Source of the DNA: Basipetospora chlamydospora
Lineage: Eukaryota; Ascomycota; Sordariomycetes; Microascales
DNA: 64,000 nt
Reading direction: 5' to 3'
Assembly: GCA_001599675.1 (NCBI GenBank)
Contig: BCHP01000003.1
Span: forward strand, 4,811,523 to 4,875,522
A program made the translations under genes and the position numbers. The notes under the pieces were generated by a model. It was not told the origin of the DNA. It saw only the letters and a program-made list of their open reading frames with translations, and made no database searches. Below, one piece after another: positions 21,285-32,905 of this stretch. Position 1 is the stretch's first letter, and the number at the start of each line of letters is the position of its first letter.

Positions 21285-22289
21285 ATGCTCTACCTCGTGG
21301 GCCTCGGTCTTGGCGACGAGACCGACATTACCCTGAAGGGCCTAGAGGTCGTCAAGAGGGCCGAGCGCGTCTATCTCGAGGCTTACACCAGCATTCTGCT
21401 CGTCGACAAGTCCATACTGGTGCGCGACTCCCCTTAATAAGACATCAAGTAGAGACTTGCGTCTGACGAGGGTGTCCATCACCCATAGTAGGAGTCTTAC
21501 TATGGCCGCGAAGTCATCATCGCCGACCGCGAGATGGTCGAGTCGAGCAGCGACGAGATCCTCGAGGGCGCCGAGTCCAAGGATGTAGCATTCCTCGTCG
21601 TCGGCGATCCATTTGGGTATATCTCCCTTCAGTCCTGACATCTCATGAGTAGCCCCTCAGCTAATACGACTGACACTAGCGCCACAACCCATACCGACCT
21701 CGTCCTCCGCGCCCGCGAGAAGCAGATCCCTGTCCGCTCCGTTCCCAACGCCTCCATCCTCACCGCCGTCGGCGCCACCGGCCTCCAGCTATACCACTTC
21801 GGCCAGACCGTCTCCATGGTCTTCTTCACCGACACCTGGCGCCCCGCCTCCTTCTACGACCGCATCCGCGAGAACCGCTCCATAGGCCTCCACACGCTCA
21901 TCCTCCTCGACATCAAGGTGAAGGAGCAGTCCTACGAGAACATGGCGCGCGGCCGCAAGATCTACGAGCCCCCGCGGTACATGACGGTGGGCCAGTGCGC
22001 GACCCAGATGCTGGAGATTGAGGACGAGAAGAAGGAGGGCGTGTACGGGAGGGAGAGCCTGGCCGTGGGGTGCGCAAGGGTCGGCGGGGAGACGGAGAAG
22101 TTCGTGGCGGGGACGCTGGAGGAACTGGCGGGGGAGGAGGCGGGTGCGGAGCTGGGCGGCCCGCTGCATAGCCTTGTGCTGCTGGGGACGGGGACGCATG
22201 AGCTTGAGCATGACTTTGTGAGGGAGTTTGCGCTGAACAGGGAGAATTGGGATAGGATCTGGAAGGCCAACTACGAGAGCAAGGCATAG
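21285..22289 (+). CDS. DPH5: Diphthine (methyl ester) synthase Dph5
   Basis: Exons 21285-21419, 21492-21616 and 21680-22289 give 289 aa. Family blocks in order: the start MLYLVGLGLGDETDITLKGL; YLEAYTSILL; YYGREVIIADREMVE; the SAM-binding VGDPFGATTHTDL assembled across the second intron; VPNASILTAVGATGLQLYHF; QTVSMVFFTDTWRP; and LHTLILLDIKVKEQS. The enzyme uses S-adenosylmethionine to methylate the modified histidine of translation factor EF2 during diphthamide synthesis in the cytosol. The exon junctions (SIL-ESYYG and DPFG-ATTH) restore motifs exactly, which supports the model. It faces bli-3 at its 3' end. Confidence 0.93.
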
Positions 22290-22877
22290 GCGGTTTCTAA
22301 TGTCTGATGCCTGGGGGGGTAATCGGAAGGTGTCTCGGATGCCAGAGGCGAGCGCCAGTAACCAACTTTCGACCCCAAGCCCAAGAACCCACTGCTATTC
22401 CGTACACTCTATTGTACCACTTGGATCACGGCTCTAGTTGACACGCAGGCTTCACTCTGAAACTAAGAGAAAAAAAGAGCCGAGTAGAAAGAAAGCACTG
22501 GGGTTTCGCTACGTGGGTCACCGACTCAACTAATGATCCAGCCCTCTGATAGCTCCTTTATGGAAGAGCAGACAATACCCAATGAGGTACTTTTGGAGGC
22601 TCATTTTATCTTCTTGTATATTGCATTGCGAAAGCGTTTCTCATCCGATCTTCTTCCGACTCTGACCAAGTCCCTTTCCAAATTACCAGTTTATACGGGC
22701 TGGGCGGGCCCTTTTTCATACCCTTGACCATTACACACCCTTGTCAATTCCACACACCATTAGCAATGATATACATAGACCCCGGTCCGATTCTGTTTTT
22801 CTTTTCTCTCTGTCAATACTTCTTCAGACGCCGTCGATTCCAAATACATATGTCCTTGGGAATCAAATGGGACCCTC

Positions 22878-23723
22878 TCAAGCAGTGGCACCGGCACCCC
22901 TCCACTGGTTCACCTCTGCAGTATTAACCTCCCTCAGCCGCGTAACATGCGCCACGCTCCCCGTCACGGCGCCCTGCACCACCTCGGCGGCCCTGCCCAG
23001 GAAGCCCTTGTCGGACAGCGAGTACGACGCCGTCTGCACGCGCACGCGGATCATGCCCAGGCGCGGGTCGCGCTCGGACCCGTCGTGCGTGCCGTCGCCC
23101 AGGTCGCCGAGCCAGGCCTTCAGCGTCGGCTTGTAGTGGCGCTTGACGAGGTCCCGGTCGGTGACGACGGTGGCGGTGCCCGCGATGGAGGCCCAGTCGC
23201 CCGCCGGGTTGACGAAGGAGATGTTCACGTGCGGGTCCCGGGTGAGGTCGTCGACTTTGTGGGTTTGGGTGTTTGTGTAGAAGAGGAGGTCTGTGCCGTT
23301 GGATTCCTGGGATCCGTGTTAGTGGCCTATGATATATGGGGTTTCGTCTTTTTATCGGGAAGAAACGTCGGGGTTTGCTGGGTTGGAAAATCAAGTAAAA
23401 GAAAGAATAAGGAGAAAAGAAAGAAAACGGAGAGGAGGTGAGGGGAAAGACAAGCACGGAGAGAACAGGGAAGAGAAAGGGAAGAGACTCACCTTGGCGG
23501 CCAGCTCCATGCACCGCGAGGCCAAAAGTCCCGTATTGGCATCCCGCGTGGTCATCATGCCGTACTTGCACTTGTCCATAAAGTGCAGCAGGTCCTCCAT
23601 CTTGTGCTTCAGCGTCACGTCCATGTCGGTGTTCTTGGCCTTGTACGGGTCGGCGGCGGCCGGCTGGTTGCCCATCATCCCGCCCGAGTGGATGGGCGGC
23701 GCAGATGACACCTCGGCGCTCAT
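22878..23723 (-). CDS. bli-3: Blue-light-inducible Bli-3-like protein (FMN-binding split barrel, general stress protein 26 type)
   Basis: Exons 23723-23493 and 23306-22878 give 219 aa; the intron is GTGAGT...CCCAG. After a polar N-terminus, a pyridoxamine-phosphate-oxidase-like split barrel begins at about residue 40 (LLHFMDKCKYGMMTTRDA), continues with LLASRCMELAAK, LLFYTNTQTHKVDDLTRDPH, VNISFVNPAGDWASIAGTAT and VKRHYKPTLKAWLGDL, and ends in a helical tail. Neurospora Bli-3 was found as a blue-light-induced transcript; the domain binds flavin, but its substrate is not established. An ATG at 23798 is in frame upstream; I prefer 23723 because the added 25 residues are not part of the usual protein. 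The upstream region holds a palindromic CRE and a GATCGA hexamer. Confidence 0.87.
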
Positions 23724-23941
23724 GTCGACTGCCTGTCTTTGGGGTAGTAGATGGGGTTTAGGGGCGCCTGGAGCTTGGTGCGCTGTCGGTTCAGTCATTG
23801 AATTGTCTTATGATTCCGATAGTCCGAACTTGATGAAGAGTAAGGACGAGTAAACAGACGGAAGTGTTTGTTCATGCTCTTTAATACCTCCTCTGGAGGA
23901 TGATCTGAGGTTTTGTCAACGACGAGATTGAGGTGCAAACA

Positions 23942-23971
23942 TGACGTCAACAGGAGCTCAGAGCTTCGATC
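23942..23971. promoter_or_regulatory. CRE palindrome and GATCGA hexamer upstream of bli-3
   Basis: TGACGTCA, the ATF/CREB-type palindrome, lies at 23942-23949, about 220 bp before the bli-3 ATG. TCGATC (GATCGA on the coding strand) lies at 23966-23971; GATCGA is the reported core of White Collar light-response elements. The sites are seen in the sequence; their function here is inference. Confidence 0.4.
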
Positions 23972-24432
23972 GGAACCACAAGCTATTGAGACGGCATGTG
24001 ATGGTGCGATAAGGAGACGTATGTTTTCAGCTGTTCTCCATTGTTTTCTCCGGGTTATCCGCGGCGTAGTAGTCCCCGGAGACACGCCATCAGTGTGTTG
24101 GATCATCAGTGTGTGGCGTTTTGAACATCACGGGCTTGATATCTGCACCGACGGAACCCGGTCCGCCACTTGATAAAGACACCCTGTTGGTTACCGTATA
24201 GTACAGTCTTCGTGACAACCGAAGGCCTCATAGCTTAGATATGCAACGATGCCTACGTCGGCGGATAGGAAATGGCCTACGAACATCCGTAGACCGTCAG
24301 GAACAAAGATCACCAGACGCTGGCGTTTCTCCTTTCCCTCCACTGGCGGCGGCCCCCTCCACCGCCCTTGTTCCAACCCCCCTCCCGTAGGCCAGCGAGC
24401 CCTAGCCCTTCTTGGGACGGCACCGCACCACT

Positions 24433-25058
24433 TCATAGCTTTCCGAGAGCCTTCAGCGCCTTCTCCCCATCGACAAGGACACACCAGCCCTCATGGCCCC
24501 TGCCCCCCTCCCCGGCGACGACGGCCTTGAACCCGCCCACGCCCTCGTCGTCCCTCGCGAACTCGAGCACCTCGTCGTCGAAGCTGCCCGGCTGGAGCCA
24601 CACGGCGGGGAACCCCAGCTTCCTCGCCTCCCGCAGCGTCGCGAGCGTGACCTTGGGCGGGGTGACGATGGACAGGGACGTCTCGGCGGGGTGGGGGAGG
24701 GCGGATATCGAGGCCGTGGTCGGGAAGGATTGGCCCGCGGCGGAGGGGACGGTTATTGAGGGGGTGGTTGGGTTGATTGGCGTCGCGGGGAGGTTGTGGG
24801 TTTGGTACCAGCTGAAGACTATCGAGACGGGCCGTTAGAGATGGCGAAGGGACAGGTCTGTCGTGGGGGATTGAATGGAACAAGTAGATGGGAATTGTGT
24901 AGGGAGGGAGCTGTTGGTATGGGAGAAGGTAGGAAGGGATGACGAAGGGATGAAGACGTACTGATGTTGCCGTACTTATCCGGGTTGGAACTCGCGCCGA
25001 CGACGGCGAAGTTCGGGTAGGAGAAAAATATCCTCGCGCTCGCTTCCGTGGACGCCAT
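24433..25058 (-). CDS. CoA-binding-domain protein (YccU-like, Rossmann fold)
   Basis: Exons 25058-24962 and 24818-24433 give 160 aa (intron GTACGT...GATAG). The first exon carries the nucleotide-binding start FFSYPNFAVVGASSNPDKYG. Exon 2 continues with FSWYQTHNLPATPINP, a middle part with SIVTPPKVTLATLREARKLG and FPAVWLQPGSFDDEVLEFAR, then a Gly-rich VAGEGGRGHEGWCVLVDGEK end. This is the compact single-domain family related to the CoA-binding half of succinyl-CoA synthetase. Members are widespread, and their physiological role is not known to me. The ATG at 25058 is in a good context; upstream minus-strand frames to 25609 have no family similarity. It is transcribed in the same direction as bli-3 and BIR1. 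Confidence 0.87.
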
Positions 25059-25937
25059 CGTGATTGTACGGGAACGCAAGTGGGAACGGGGATGGGAATA
25101 AAGACGGAAATGTCTGGCGGTGTTTGCTGCTCGGACCTGATGGGGGACGCTGGAATACACAGGGCGCAGGCAGGACAGTCTTTCCATCGAGGTAAAGGCT
25201 GTGGACGCGATACCGGATATAGTAGGCAGCGTAGCGTGGGGCGGGTTTCGCAACGATGTCCAAGTAGTTTTAAAAGTCCAGAGGTGAGAGGCGAGGGGTG
25301 AAGCTTGGGCGATGATGCAATCGAGGTGGAGGGGTCCCACGAACCGCGGCTTGCCCCGGACTTTGAATCTCTTGGCACCCCTCCCCCGATCGCTTTGATC
25401 CGATCTTGCCGGCACTTCACAGTAGCATCGTTTGAAGAACTTAAGACACCCAGTCTCGTATTGGCATGTAAAGTGGAATGTAACAGCTGACGATAGGGAT
25501 CGCGACCTGAAATGGTAAGTCTCTCGTCCTGCCTACCATGCCATGAAGCGACGAGAGGACAATCCCCCCACGACTCAGGGAGACCAGACGAGCCGAATAA
25601 AACACTCAAGTTCTTATTACTCTGTCATATCAAAGCCAAGAGAATCCGTGTACTTAAAAACAACTCAAGAAGTAGACCGAAACAGACCGAAAGAGACCGA
25701 AAGCGCCATACCCATTCCCCCCGCGACACCACCCCCCCCTCCCCCGCTTCCCCCATCTTCAAGCATAGTTAGTACACCCGGGTTGCCTAAGGAAGCAAGA
25801 AACCACACAACACCCCAACTCAGGCCTAAAAGAAAGCCAAGCCAGGGAAATGAAACTGACCAAAGGGGTCAGATGAGGAGAAACCAGAAAGAAACGGAAG
25901 AAACGAAGCAAAGAACTGGACAAAACAGGGCCTCCCT

Positions 25938-28900
25938 TTACTCAACGACCAGCCCCTCAAGAGCCCTCATAGCCCTCATCCCCTCCCCCTCAAACCTCCC
26001 CACAAGGCTCTCACACTCCCTCCTTAGCTTCTCCTCCGCCCTTTCCGCGTTGAAGTAGATCCACTCCTCCACCGTCATCCTCCTCTCCGGGCTCGTCAGC
26101 TCCGCCCCCTTCCTCAGCAGGCCGCCCATTCCCAGAGCCTCCTCCTTGTCTCCGCCACCGTGCGCGTCCTCCTCATCGCCGCTGCTGGTGTGCGTGTCCC
26201 TGCCCGGCGACCGCAGCACAAGCTCAATGTTCACCGGATCCCAGGGCGAGGACGACTTGACGCCCGCCACGAGCGTCTTCTTCGTCGGCGACGAGAGGAT
26301 CGTGTTGGGTGACGAGGCGGACGGTAGGACGACGGGGATCAACGGCGGGCGGCCGCGCGAGGAACTGGCGAAGCTGCTGTCGGGCTTCGAGGAGGGGGGT
26401 TGGTTCTCCGCGTCGGAGGACTGTGGGGACTGGGAGGGCGAGAGGACGCCGTCTCGAGGCGGGCCGGGGGCGGTGGACACGCGGGGAGAGGATGAGTGGG
26501 CTTCTGGTGTGGCGGCGCGAGCGTCTATGAGCGCGAGAGCGGAGGAGGATGTGAGCGGTCGGACGGGCGAGGTCGACGTCATGCTATAGACGGGCCGGAC
26601 GGGTGAGGTATCTATGATCATCATCTCCGGCTCGGGGTTAACCTCCTCCTCCTCCTCGGGTTCGTGCCTCTCGATGGTTCTGTCCGCTGCGGGCTCCGGC
26701 GTGCCAACGCGCGATACTTCGATGGAATCGTGTATCTCCTCCTCCTCCTCCTCCTCCCCCTCCTCATCCTGCTTAGGCTCCGGCTCGGTAATGGGAGCGG
26801 CAACGGGAACAGCTGCCGGCCGCTCGAGGAGCGAGCTGTTTCGCGCGGCCGACGTGGCCGACGAGCGACCGCGGGAACCACGCTTCTTGGGCGGGCGGGC
26901 CCGGCCTCTCTTAACCGGCTGCTGGGCCTGCAACTCATCCTCGGTTGACCCGCCCCTCACGACTGTGCCGCGGCTTACGACGCTCGTCTGGGGCATGTCC
27001 GGTTCCTGCGCTGGTGCGGGCTCGGGCTCAACCGCATCCTCATAGATGGATGTCCCCGCTGACTCCGGCTCAAGCTCGGGGGATTGCGGGACCTCGGCCC
27101 CTGGCCCGGGCTCAACGATAGACATATCCTCGACCATGGGCTCTGGATCAACCATAGACTCGTCCTCGACCATGGGCTCAGGCTCCGGCTCTGGTTCAGC
27201 CAATTCGGGTTCGGGTTCGGGCGTCGGCTCACGAACTGGCGGAGCCTTTTTCTTCGTTTGCCTGGAAGCCTTCCTCGGAGCCGCCTTCCGACCCTTCTTC
27301 GGCACGACTAGCTTCTCCTCCTGCGCGGCCTCCATCTGGTTTTCTTTCTCCCTCTCCTCCGCCTCAAGCACATCGAGTTCAGCCTGGACAACCGCCTCGT
27401 CAGGGATGGCCGGCTCCGGTTCGAACATTGCATAGTCGCTCTGCTCCGGCGCCTGCTCTTGTTTCTTGGGGGCTGGCGCTTTCTTTACGGCCTTGCGCGT
27501 CTTCCTCTTCCTCTCCGAGTCCGAGTCAAGGACGAGGTCGTCCTCGTCATCCGTCAGCATCCTTTCGAGATCCTCCTCAAGCCGCCGCTCAAGCTCCGCA
27601 TCGTCGGGGATCTCATCGTCGATGTCGGCGGAAGCCCCGCGGAGTGAAGCGTTTGACGCCCGGGACCGCACGCTCGTCCGGGAAGACCTGCGCACCGCGG
27701 GCTTTGCGCTTGACGCCCGCCCTTTTGCCTTCCGGGCCGCTGGTTTCCGCCCAGTAGCGGTAGTTGTGATGGTCGTCTCCCCCTCTGTCATGTCCACGTC
27801 CGTGGTCTCCATTGTAGTGTCGAGCACCGACGACGCGTTCGCGGCGACACTAGCGCGCGTCGTCCGGCCGCGGGTAGCCCGCTTCTTCGGCGCGGGTGCC
27901 TCTGCATTGATAAGCACCGAGTCCTCGACCGCGTCGCTGGTCCTCTTCCTGCCCCTCCTTGTTTTCGGCGCGGGAGCAGGCGGGGGCGCAGCGGGTGGGA
28001 GATCCTCCAGCTCGGCGGGAATCTCGGGCTCCTCGGGCTCCTCGGGCTCAGCAACTTCCTCTTTCTTGGCCCGCGTCTTCCTTGTGGTCTTGGCAGCGGG
28101 TGCCTTCTTTGTTCGGGCCCCGCGTCGTGACGCTGTCGTCACCACGCTCTCGTCGTGCTCCGGGGCCGCGTCGAGTGTGGAGGGGCCCTCGGAGATGAAG
28201 GTGCTCATGCCCGCGGACTGGACCGACGTTCTCGAGGCCTTTGAGGTTCTGGCTCCGCGGCCGCGGGTCGTCTTTTTAGGTTCGGGCTCGGGGTTGACGT
28301 ATGTGAAGAAGAGGCAATTGGGCGATCGGTTAGAATGCTCTTTCCTGTAGAGGCATGGTATGATTAGGAACATGTACAAGGATATTCCGCGACGTGTGGG
28401 AGCGGGACAGCACAAGACTTACATGGGCTGATCGTTCGGCTCCCAAGCGTCCAGGGCCAGGTGGCAGTACGTGCAAGTAGCCATGTCATCGGATTCGGGC
28501 GTGGGAGTGTACTTCCACCCGGCATCAACAAGCTAACGCAACGGCAGTCAGCAACTACATAACGATTTCATCAGGGCCTCTTGAATCAAAGAGGCGGCGC
28601 GAGGAGGAAAACTCACCTGCTTGGTCTTGCACTTCCATCCTTTCTTTGAATCGTGCGGCCACTTCCCTGCGAACGTACTCCTCCTGGCGGCGGTCATCTT
28701 CCTTCCCTTGGGGTCCTCGGAGAGGAACTCGGGCATCTCGGCCTCGATAGCTGCGACGATGGCCCATCCGCACTGGGGCGCGTGGGCGACGTGCTCACGG
28801 AGCGGGTCATCGCCCTTCTCCCACCCGTCGAGGCCCTTGCTGCAAAGGAAGCATAGTACATTGTCTGGGTGGTCTGGGGATGGAGCATAGTACCATCCCG

Positions 28901-29122
28901 CGTGGGCGAGCTGTTGAGCGAAGTCTGCGTTAGTACCGTGGTGTTGGGGAGACGCGGGGTGCATGTGGGTTGGAAAAGGCGTACAGATTCTGGGGATATT
29001 TGAGGATGGGGCCACTTGATTGTCTTGGTCCCTCTTGAGGTGGAGGCCCTCCTCTTATATGTTGCCTTGAACGAGGCCAGACGGCCCTCGTAGGTGAAGT
29101 ATTGATCTGTGTCGTTATCCAT
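25938..29122 (-). CDS. BIR1: Bir1/survivin-type chromosomal passenger protein with two BIR domains
   Basis: Exons 29122-28985, 28910-28617, 28532-28423 and 28344-25938 give 982 aa. BIR 1 (residues about 13-115) begins RLASFKATYKRR and has the zinc ligands CFLCSKGLDGW, H in REHVAHAPQC and that last Cys. BIR 2 (about 120-205) begins RSTFAGKWPHDSKKGW, with CTYCHLALDAWEPNDQPMKE, H and C in HSNRSPNC, restored exactly by the third intron. The rest (about 770 aa) is a long disordered tail of Lys/Arg-rich and Glu/Pro-repeat stretches with many possible phosphorylation sites. It ends in a conserved-looking block WDPVNIELVLRSPG and a helix MTVEEWIYFNAERAEEKLRR. Fungal Bir1 works with Aurora kinase and INCENP at centromeres and the spindle. 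The gene is divergent from GPI8, sharing about 710 bp of promoter. Confidence 0.9.
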
Positions 29123-29835
29123 TCTGGGCGACTTGTGGGCGAGGTCGACCCCGAGTGGTGGTGTTGTGGTGAACTTGAAGTCCGATGTGTCAAATGCACA
29201 ATGCACAGCGCTCGATTTGCGACGAGAGTGCTTCGAGTCGCGTCGTGTCGTGTCAGGATCGGAGGCGCAAAGCGCGCACAGGGCAAGATATCGTGTCAAT
29301 TGAAATGGGGCGTTGTCTATGGAGTCCTCGAGAGCTGAAGAAGTAAATAAGGCTTAAGAGGGAGCTTTGGGAGGACGTAAAGCGTGAAGCAGTGGTGGGA
29401 GTTGGTGTTGAAGGGATCCAATGTGGGAGCGGTCCTGTACCCTGTATTGATGAGGTCTGCCATTATTTGACGAGATCGAGACTGCTCGCTTCCCATTGGG
29501 TGAATCGGCGCGTTTGTTTACTTCCAATTAGCCCCACCACTGCGGCAACCCCACCCCTGCCAGTGCAAATTACTGATATTTGGAAGTGACAGTTGGGAGC
29601 AAGTGTCGCCCCTGGTGGCTTGGCCCGGCCCACAGTGATTGGCAGTTAAACTCCGAATCGCGATCCCCGGCGTGTCACAATCTGGGGCTGACAAACCGCC
29701 GCTGGTCGCATCGCCAAGTCGACTCCTACCTCCGACGGCCACCTCACCATTCCGACACTTTCGCTACGATCCCCCCAAGTTCTGCTTCCGCTCTTTTTTC
29801 TACCCGCCACGCTCGGTCGACGACACACCGGAAAC

Positions 29836-31087
29836 ATGCAATTACCGACCCTCCTGGCGCTGGCCGCCATCCTAGCCCCCGGCGCCCTGGCCCAACACAC
29901 AAGCAACTGGGCCGTCCTTGTGGGCACATCCCGCTTCTGGTTCAACTACCGCCACCTCTCCAACGTCCTCTCCATATACCGTACTGTCAAGCGCCTGGGC
30001 ATCCCGGACTCCCAGATCATTCTCATGCTCCCCGACGACATGGCCTGCAACCCGCGCAACGCCTTCCCCGGGACCGTCTACAGTAACTCGGACCGGGCGG
30101 TGGACCTGTACGGCGACAACATCGAGGTGGACTATAGGGGTTACGAGGTCACGGTGGAGAACTTTATACGGCTGTTGACGGACAGGGTTGGGGATGAGAT
30201 GCCGAGGAGCAAGAGGCTGCTCACGGACGACCGGAGCAACGTGCTGGTGTACATGACCGGCCACGGCGGGAACGAGTTTCTGAAGTTCCAGGACGCCGAG
30301 GAGATTGGGGCCTTTGATCTCGCGGATGCCTTTGAGCAGATGTGGGAGAAGAAGAGGTGAGTTACCGTACCGTCCTTGACTTTGCTCCATGCCACGGCAC
30401 ATCAGCAGCATGACTGACATCTCCGACAACAGGTACCACGAGATCCTCTTCATGATCGACACCTGTCAGGCCAACACAATGTACTCCAAGCTCTACTCAC
30501 CGAACATAATCGCCACGGGCTCCTCCGAGCTCGACCAATCCTCCTACTCCCATCACGCCGACAACGACGTCGGCGTCGCCGTCATCGACCGCTACACCTA
30601 CTACAACCTTGAGTTCCTGGAGCGCGAGGTCCGCGACATGTCCTCCAAGAAGACCATAGGCGACCTCTTCGACAGCTACGACACCTCCAAGATCCACTCC
30701 AACCCGGGCTTCCGGTACGACCTCTTCCCCGGCGGGTCCAACACCGCGCGGAGCAGGCTCATCACGGACTTCTTTGGGAACGTGCAGAGCGTCGAGGTCA
30801 GTGGGTCGAAGAACGAGACGCTCGATGAGGAGATGCTGGGGCTTAGTAGGGTTATTGCGGAGCTGAAGAGGAGGGCCGACGAGGAGGAGGCGCAGGAGAA
30901 GGAGCAGGAGGAGAAGAAGAAGAAGACGCCTATAGGCGAGCGGAGAAGAGGGGAGATGGCGGAGGAGACGTTGGCGAAGCAGTTGACGGACAAGAATTGG
31001 TTGATGAAGAAGTTGTACGGTGCCGCGGCTGTTGCGGGGTGTGCCCTGCTCTGGGGCCTGGGATCTTACATGGAGGGCGCGAGGTAG
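29836..31087 (+). CDS. GPI8: GPI-anchor transamidase catalytic subunit Gpi8 (caspase-like protease, family C13)
   Basis: Exons 29836-30356 and 30433-31087 give 391 aa. A signal peptide (about residues 1-19, ending GALA-Q) is followed by the C13 domain starting NWAVLVGTSRFWFNYRH. Key residues are His143 in VYMTGHGGNEFLKF and the catalytic Cys185 in FMIDTCQANTMYS, with SYSHHADNDVGVAVIDRYTY as a further family block. A charged segment (about 320-365, Glu/Lys-rich) and a C-terminal TM helix (about 368-386) complete the usual layout. The enzyme cleaves the C-terminal GPI signal of precursor proteins in the ER lumen and joins the anchor. The intron join (KKR-YHEILF) is exact. Confidence 0.94.
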
Positions 31088-32254
31088 CCGCGTCCGGTGG
31101 TCAGGAGGGAAGGGTGGTCTAATGGGGAGTGATGTTTCTGTACACTACAAGCGTTCTTGAGGCAGCAATTTTTTGTCAAGATATAATACCCGATGGTTGT
31201 CGAACTTGCTGGACACGAAAGCCCACGCCGTGGTTCCTTTCTCTCTGCACCCGGTAGTGAATTCTTCGAAATCACGCACACGGTAGTGGCACTGAAAGGG
31301 GAGAATACAGGCTTTTATCCCGGCGAAGCCGTGTCTCCAGATATCTTACTGTGGGTTCTCCCAACTACAAGGGCGGAGGTCATCTGGCATTCCGAGCAGT
31401 GGGTGTTCATAGGGAAATTCGAAAGGCGTCCGACGCCATGCATGGTGCGGCGCACAGCATCGTTGACCGACCATCCTTTCGATCTAGCTGCCCCGGACTA
31501 GGTCCAACTTGGACCCGGCATGGTACTGTCAAGTATGCTTGGGTTCTCCAGTCGTGACCTGTTGTCGGAATATCCGTGAGTGATTTCTGGATCTCGCCGG
31601 CCTCGTGACGAGGTCGATGGTTGCTGGGCGTCCCAGGCCTGTGGTCAGTCACTCTATAGAGTCAACATCGAAACATTGGGAAATGCTCATTCGGTAATTC
31701 ACCGCAATGGAAATGAAATATGGTCAATGACAACGTTTATTCGTGTCTACCTTCCAATATGTGTCTACCTTCCAATATGTGTCTACCTTCCAATATGTGT
31801 CTACCTTCCAATATGTGTCTACCTTCCAATGTCATTGGATCCGGTGTCCTATATACCTAACAATGTCCTCCGACGAACCGATCCTCTAGTGATAACCGAA
31901 TTTGGTTTGGCACCTGATGCAGAGCAGAGCAGGGCCCTGGCCTCCTGGTCCCAGGTCTCGTAACCGAAGTTTCCCCCCCTCTGCAAGCCACGCGCAGTTT
32001 GCTTGTCCCGAACATGGCCCGGGCAACGGACCAATATATATAAATGGGCGGATACCCCGATCCTCTCGCCCTGAACTCGGCGAGACTTATATATATATAC
32101 TTGTTGCGGCATCGAGAGCACGTGAGACCTCCACAACGCTTCGAGTAAAGGTTGAGGTGGGGTAGGGTGCGCTTCATGGGAGCGCACAGCTCGCATTTGT
32201 AGGCGCGCCCCAGCGCCCCAACGTCCTTCCTCCATGTGTGCCTGGGACAATGAA
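31088..32254. other. Intergenic between GPI8 and the small three-exon gene
   Basis: Apart from the minisatellite, the stretch holds AT-rich runs (TATATATATATA near 32,085) and no convincing frame. Confidence 0.5.
31743..31831 (+). repeat. 18-bp minisatellite, five units
   Basis: Five tandem copies of an 18-bp unit (GTGTCTACCTTCCAATAT); four are perfect and the last diverges at its end. An ORF through it reads ICVYLP repeatedly but has no gene context. Confidence 0.95.
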
Positions 32255-32733
32255 TCATGGCCACACGGCCATTCCCCCTTCCTTCTTACTACCGTCGCCG
32301 CCGCGCGACATCCCGTCGCCCAACCTTGGGTAGTTACCCCGGTCGAATCCGGGGTACCGGTCGAGCCAGCCATTGTTACTAGCCAGCTCGGCAGCATGAT
32401 CGACCTTGACGATGTTGCCCTTGAATGGTGAAAATATGTTAGTGACTGGAGCTCCAGTTGGGTCAGGGATGTGGATTGACACTTACAGGTTCCAGCAGTG
32501 TCTTTGTCGACATCAGTATATATAGGCTTGGACCCATACCCTGGTCATATGGGCTTATATATATATATATATAGGTCCTTCAATGAGTGATAGAAAAGTT
32601 AGTAAAAGCAGCTTCAGTTGGATCTGAAATGCGGTTTGGTACTTACATCCTGGTGGGTCTCTACCCAAAGGGTTTGGTTGACCGAGAGGCCAGTAGCCAT
32701 GCCTCGGGTTTGGAATGACTGCTCGTTTTCCAT
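32255..32733 (-). CDS. Small three-exon orphan gene (101 aa)
   Basis: Exons 32733-32647, 32540-32487 and 32419-32255 join in frame. The donors are both GTAAGT; the acceptors are GACCAG and TTCAAG, and ACTAAC branch sites lie in both introns. The product begins MENEQSFQTRGMATGLSVNQ, continues through GMGPSLYILMSTKTLLEP, and ends in a charged domain (NIVKVDHAAELASNNGWLDR then YPGFDRGNYPRLGD). It has no signal peptide and no TM segment, and I recognise no family. Intron 1 contains an (TA)9 microsatellite at 32556-32573. An earlier acceptor before it would put it in the exon and hit a stop, so the model uses the later acceptor. The assembly gap lies about 60 bp upstream of the ATG, so the promoter is incomplete. 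Three well-formed exons that keep frame argue for a real gene. Confidence 0.55.
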
Positions 32734-32795
32734 GGTAGAATTGATGAGTTGATGAGCGTTATGAGCTTTGTAAATGGAACAATGAAGGTGGAAGT

Positions 32796-32905
32796 NNNNN
32801 NNNNNNNNNNNNNNNNNNNNNNNNNNNNNNNNNNNNNNNNNNNNNNNNNNNNNNNNNNNNNNNNNNNNNNNNNNNNNNNNNNNNNNNNNNNNNNNNNNNN
32901 NNNNN
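32796..32905. other. Assembly gap (110 N)
   Basis: A run of 110 unknown bases. Sequence on both sides is AT/GA-rich and repetitive. Confidence 1.

Noticed and set aside
24491..25609. 372-codon minus-strand frame over the CoA-binding gene
   Set aside because: A frame-shifted reading of the gene and its intron; the spliced frame carries the family motifs.
28344..28415. Upstream ATG of the 825-codon frame of BIR1 as the true start
   Set aside because: It lies in an intron; the spliced upstream exons supply two complete BIR domains.
31580..31963. ORF with ICVYLP repeats
   Set aside because: Reading through the minisatellite; no start context, splice signals or similarity.
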